64,000 bases of DNA from Nephromyces sp. MM_2019. Its lineage: Eukaryota > Apicomplexa > Aconoidasida > Nephromycida. Positions 62,508 through 64,000 of this stretch are shown here, piece after piece. Positions within the stretch are counted from its first letter, which is position 1. Each line of letters starts with the position of its first letter. The notes under the pieces are model-generated. The model was not told the DNA's origin and made no database searches. It saw only the letters and a program-made list of their open reading frames with translations. A program made the translations under genes and the position numbers. The stretch lies in contig JADHZB010002093.1 of assembly GCA_015657535.1 (NCBI GenBank), positions 1 through 64,000 on the forward strand, given 5' to 3'.

Positions 62508-63028
62508 CTGTTGGATCCTGCATATTCATTCGAATGCCAAGAAGCTCGATTATATTTTCTCCGGTATTACTGAAAGCACTTTAAATAATGCGCCTTTTCC
62601 TACGCCAGGATATTTTATTTAAGAACTCTTACCCTAGGTTCATTGTGACGAGCGTAAAACCTGTTTCCTGGATATGACGGTACTCGAGAAGATTGATGGC
62701 ATCAATGGTGGTATATCACACTTCATATAGAAGTTACTTACAGTTTCTTCCTCGCGAAAAAATTCAGAGGTAACATCAATGTTAAGACCATCGATACGAT
62801 GATAGCCGGCGTCCCCCACCACTATGGGGACGTCATGAACTAATTTTTTTGTACTTAGTTCAGGAATAATTATATTGCGGGGCGCTTTCTTGCTATTGCG
62901 AGACTTTCTTCTCTTTAGGGCTAAAATATTACCATTGGAAGATTGGTCAACTTTCACATTAGTGGCCTTCCTCGTACTCTCAAACCACCACGGAAACATC
63001 CTCAGACAGGGTAATGCGGAAAATTTCA
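62508..63028 (-). CDS. Exons of an unknown minus-strand gene
   Basis: Exons 62742-63028, 62633-62667 and 62508-62569 have strong donors (GTAAGT, GTAAGA, GTAAGA) and agree in phase. They read FPWWFESTRKATNVKVDQSS, a basic ALKRRKSRNSKKAPRN stretch that could act as a nuclear signal, then KLVHDVPIVVGDAGYHRIDG, LNIDVTSEFFREEETETGFT and NTGENIIELLGIRMNMQDPT. The coding evidence is good. I do not recognise the family. Exons on both sides are missing: upstream sequence lies at 63.0-64.0 kb or beyond the window, and downstream is ambiguous. Confidence 0.55.
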
Positions 63029-64000
63029 CTACTGATAATAGTTCTTACGTCTGCGGCGAGTATTCAAGTCAAAGATTTTGTTACGGCAATTGGTTGAAAA
63101 CGCCTATTACAATACTTACAAAGGTACCAAAAAGAAACTTATAGTAATTTCATTAGTCACACTATTTCAATAGTCTAGTAGTAGCACCTCCTCAATTTCA
63201 CAAGCAAAGCAAAAAAGTAGCGTTAGCGAGAACGACTCGACTTATTAGGTTTTCTCATGTTTATCATCCACAAGCAGTGTATATACACCACGGGTGAGGT
63301 TTCGCAAGGAAGTAATTTGGTGGGAATAACTTATAGTTCCGTCAAATGAGTTTATTAGTATTAAGGAGAGAAAGTGATCGCGGAACTTGTATGGAGGATG
63401 TGCAGTCTAGCATCTTCCTTCCTTTATTTTATTTTTTTCAAAATTAATAAAAAATTAACTAGTACCACCTACTCTGCTCATGTACAAAAGACAAAACCGA
63501 GCGAGCGACCTAATAGGAAAACAATGTTGGGACGCCTGTGACGACTCAACGAATTATCAAAATAGCCCTCGATGGCGCATAAACAGTAATAATAGCCATG
63601 CAGAATATTAACTGAAAGCCAAAATGGCATTGATACAGCGATCTACAAGGCAGAAAAAATTGACTTTTGTGTAGCCGCTGTTGGGGCAGCGATACCGCCG
63701 CGTCAACATTTGTCAGGGTCACAATAGTAAGGGCAATTTTTTCCCGGCGTTCGCCATTTAACGCAGCCTAAAATTTTAATAAACAATCCAGCTGGGCATT
63801 GCTTTTTTGATATCCATAATCCTTAGGTAAGATGTGATAATTAAGGCATAGAATACTTCCAGCGTAAGAAGAGTACAAGGTATCACAGGAACGCTAATTC
63901 ACAAGAATAGCACAGTAGAACCACACATTAAGTATGCGGCTTTCCGGCCTTATGCATGATTAAGCAAGTTTATTTATACGCACAAACGAAAAATAAAGCA
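63029..64000. other. No supported gene
   Basis: Probably intron or upstream sequence of the minus-strand gene. A plus-strand frame at 62875-63144 overlaps the antisense of the coding exon and is a shadow. No clear exon was found up to the window end. Confidence 0.35.

Overview
The window looks like nuclear DNA of an alveolate, most probably an apicomplexan. It is AT-rich, its protein genes are broken into many small exons, and it encodes an ApiAP2-type DNA-binding domain next to a plant-like NF-YB histone fold. A short TTTAGGG-type telomere-like run sits in one intron. Sense-strand introns are T-rich, so plus-strand genes look T-rich and minus-strand genes look A-rich as printed. I cannot name the species. 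Exons were assembled by hand from reading frames, GT/AG sites and phase agreement, with no transcript evidence.

Layout. 1-6611 (+): NF-YB subunit, 5' end outside the window, with a reading-frame break in an 11-G run. 8.5-21.7 kb (-): a long stretch of small exons of one or more large genes of unknown function. 22789-27155 (+): three-finger CCCH zinc-finger protein, divergent from the minus-strand block. 28196-30408 (-): RRM protein. 31193-31552 (-) and 31645-32147 (+): a divergent pair of small unknown genes. 32.7-33.9 kb (-): unassigned exons. 34750-35914 (-): protein resembling the exosome cofactor MPP6. 39034-41041 (-): nine-exon MOB1/phocein family gene, divergent from a small plus-strand gene at 41247. 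45128-45956 (-): CKS1/suc1 cyclin-dependent kinase subunit. 46992-48971 (+): lysine-rich unknown protein. 49839-51338 (-): mitochondrial inner-membrane-protease-like signal peptidase (S26). 56961-60554 (+): ApiAP2 gene and flanking exons. 62508-63028 (-): exons of an unknown gene.

Most recognisable products are regulators: two DNA-binding proteins (NF-YB, AP2), two RNA-binding proteins (CCCH, RRM), a possible exosome cofactor, and two cell-cycle kinase partners (MOB, CKS1). There is no operon-like functional linkage. Several neighbours are divergent pairs with short shared upstream regions (for example 205 bp between MOB and the gene at 41247). I saw no convincing tRNA or full rRNA gene, transposon, virus or CRISPR array. 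The most useful leads are the homopolymer break in NF-YB, a set of very short introns (30-50 nt) beside kilobase introns, an intronic patch resembling mitochondrial LSU rRNA fragments, and the AP2 protein with a novel N-terminal region.
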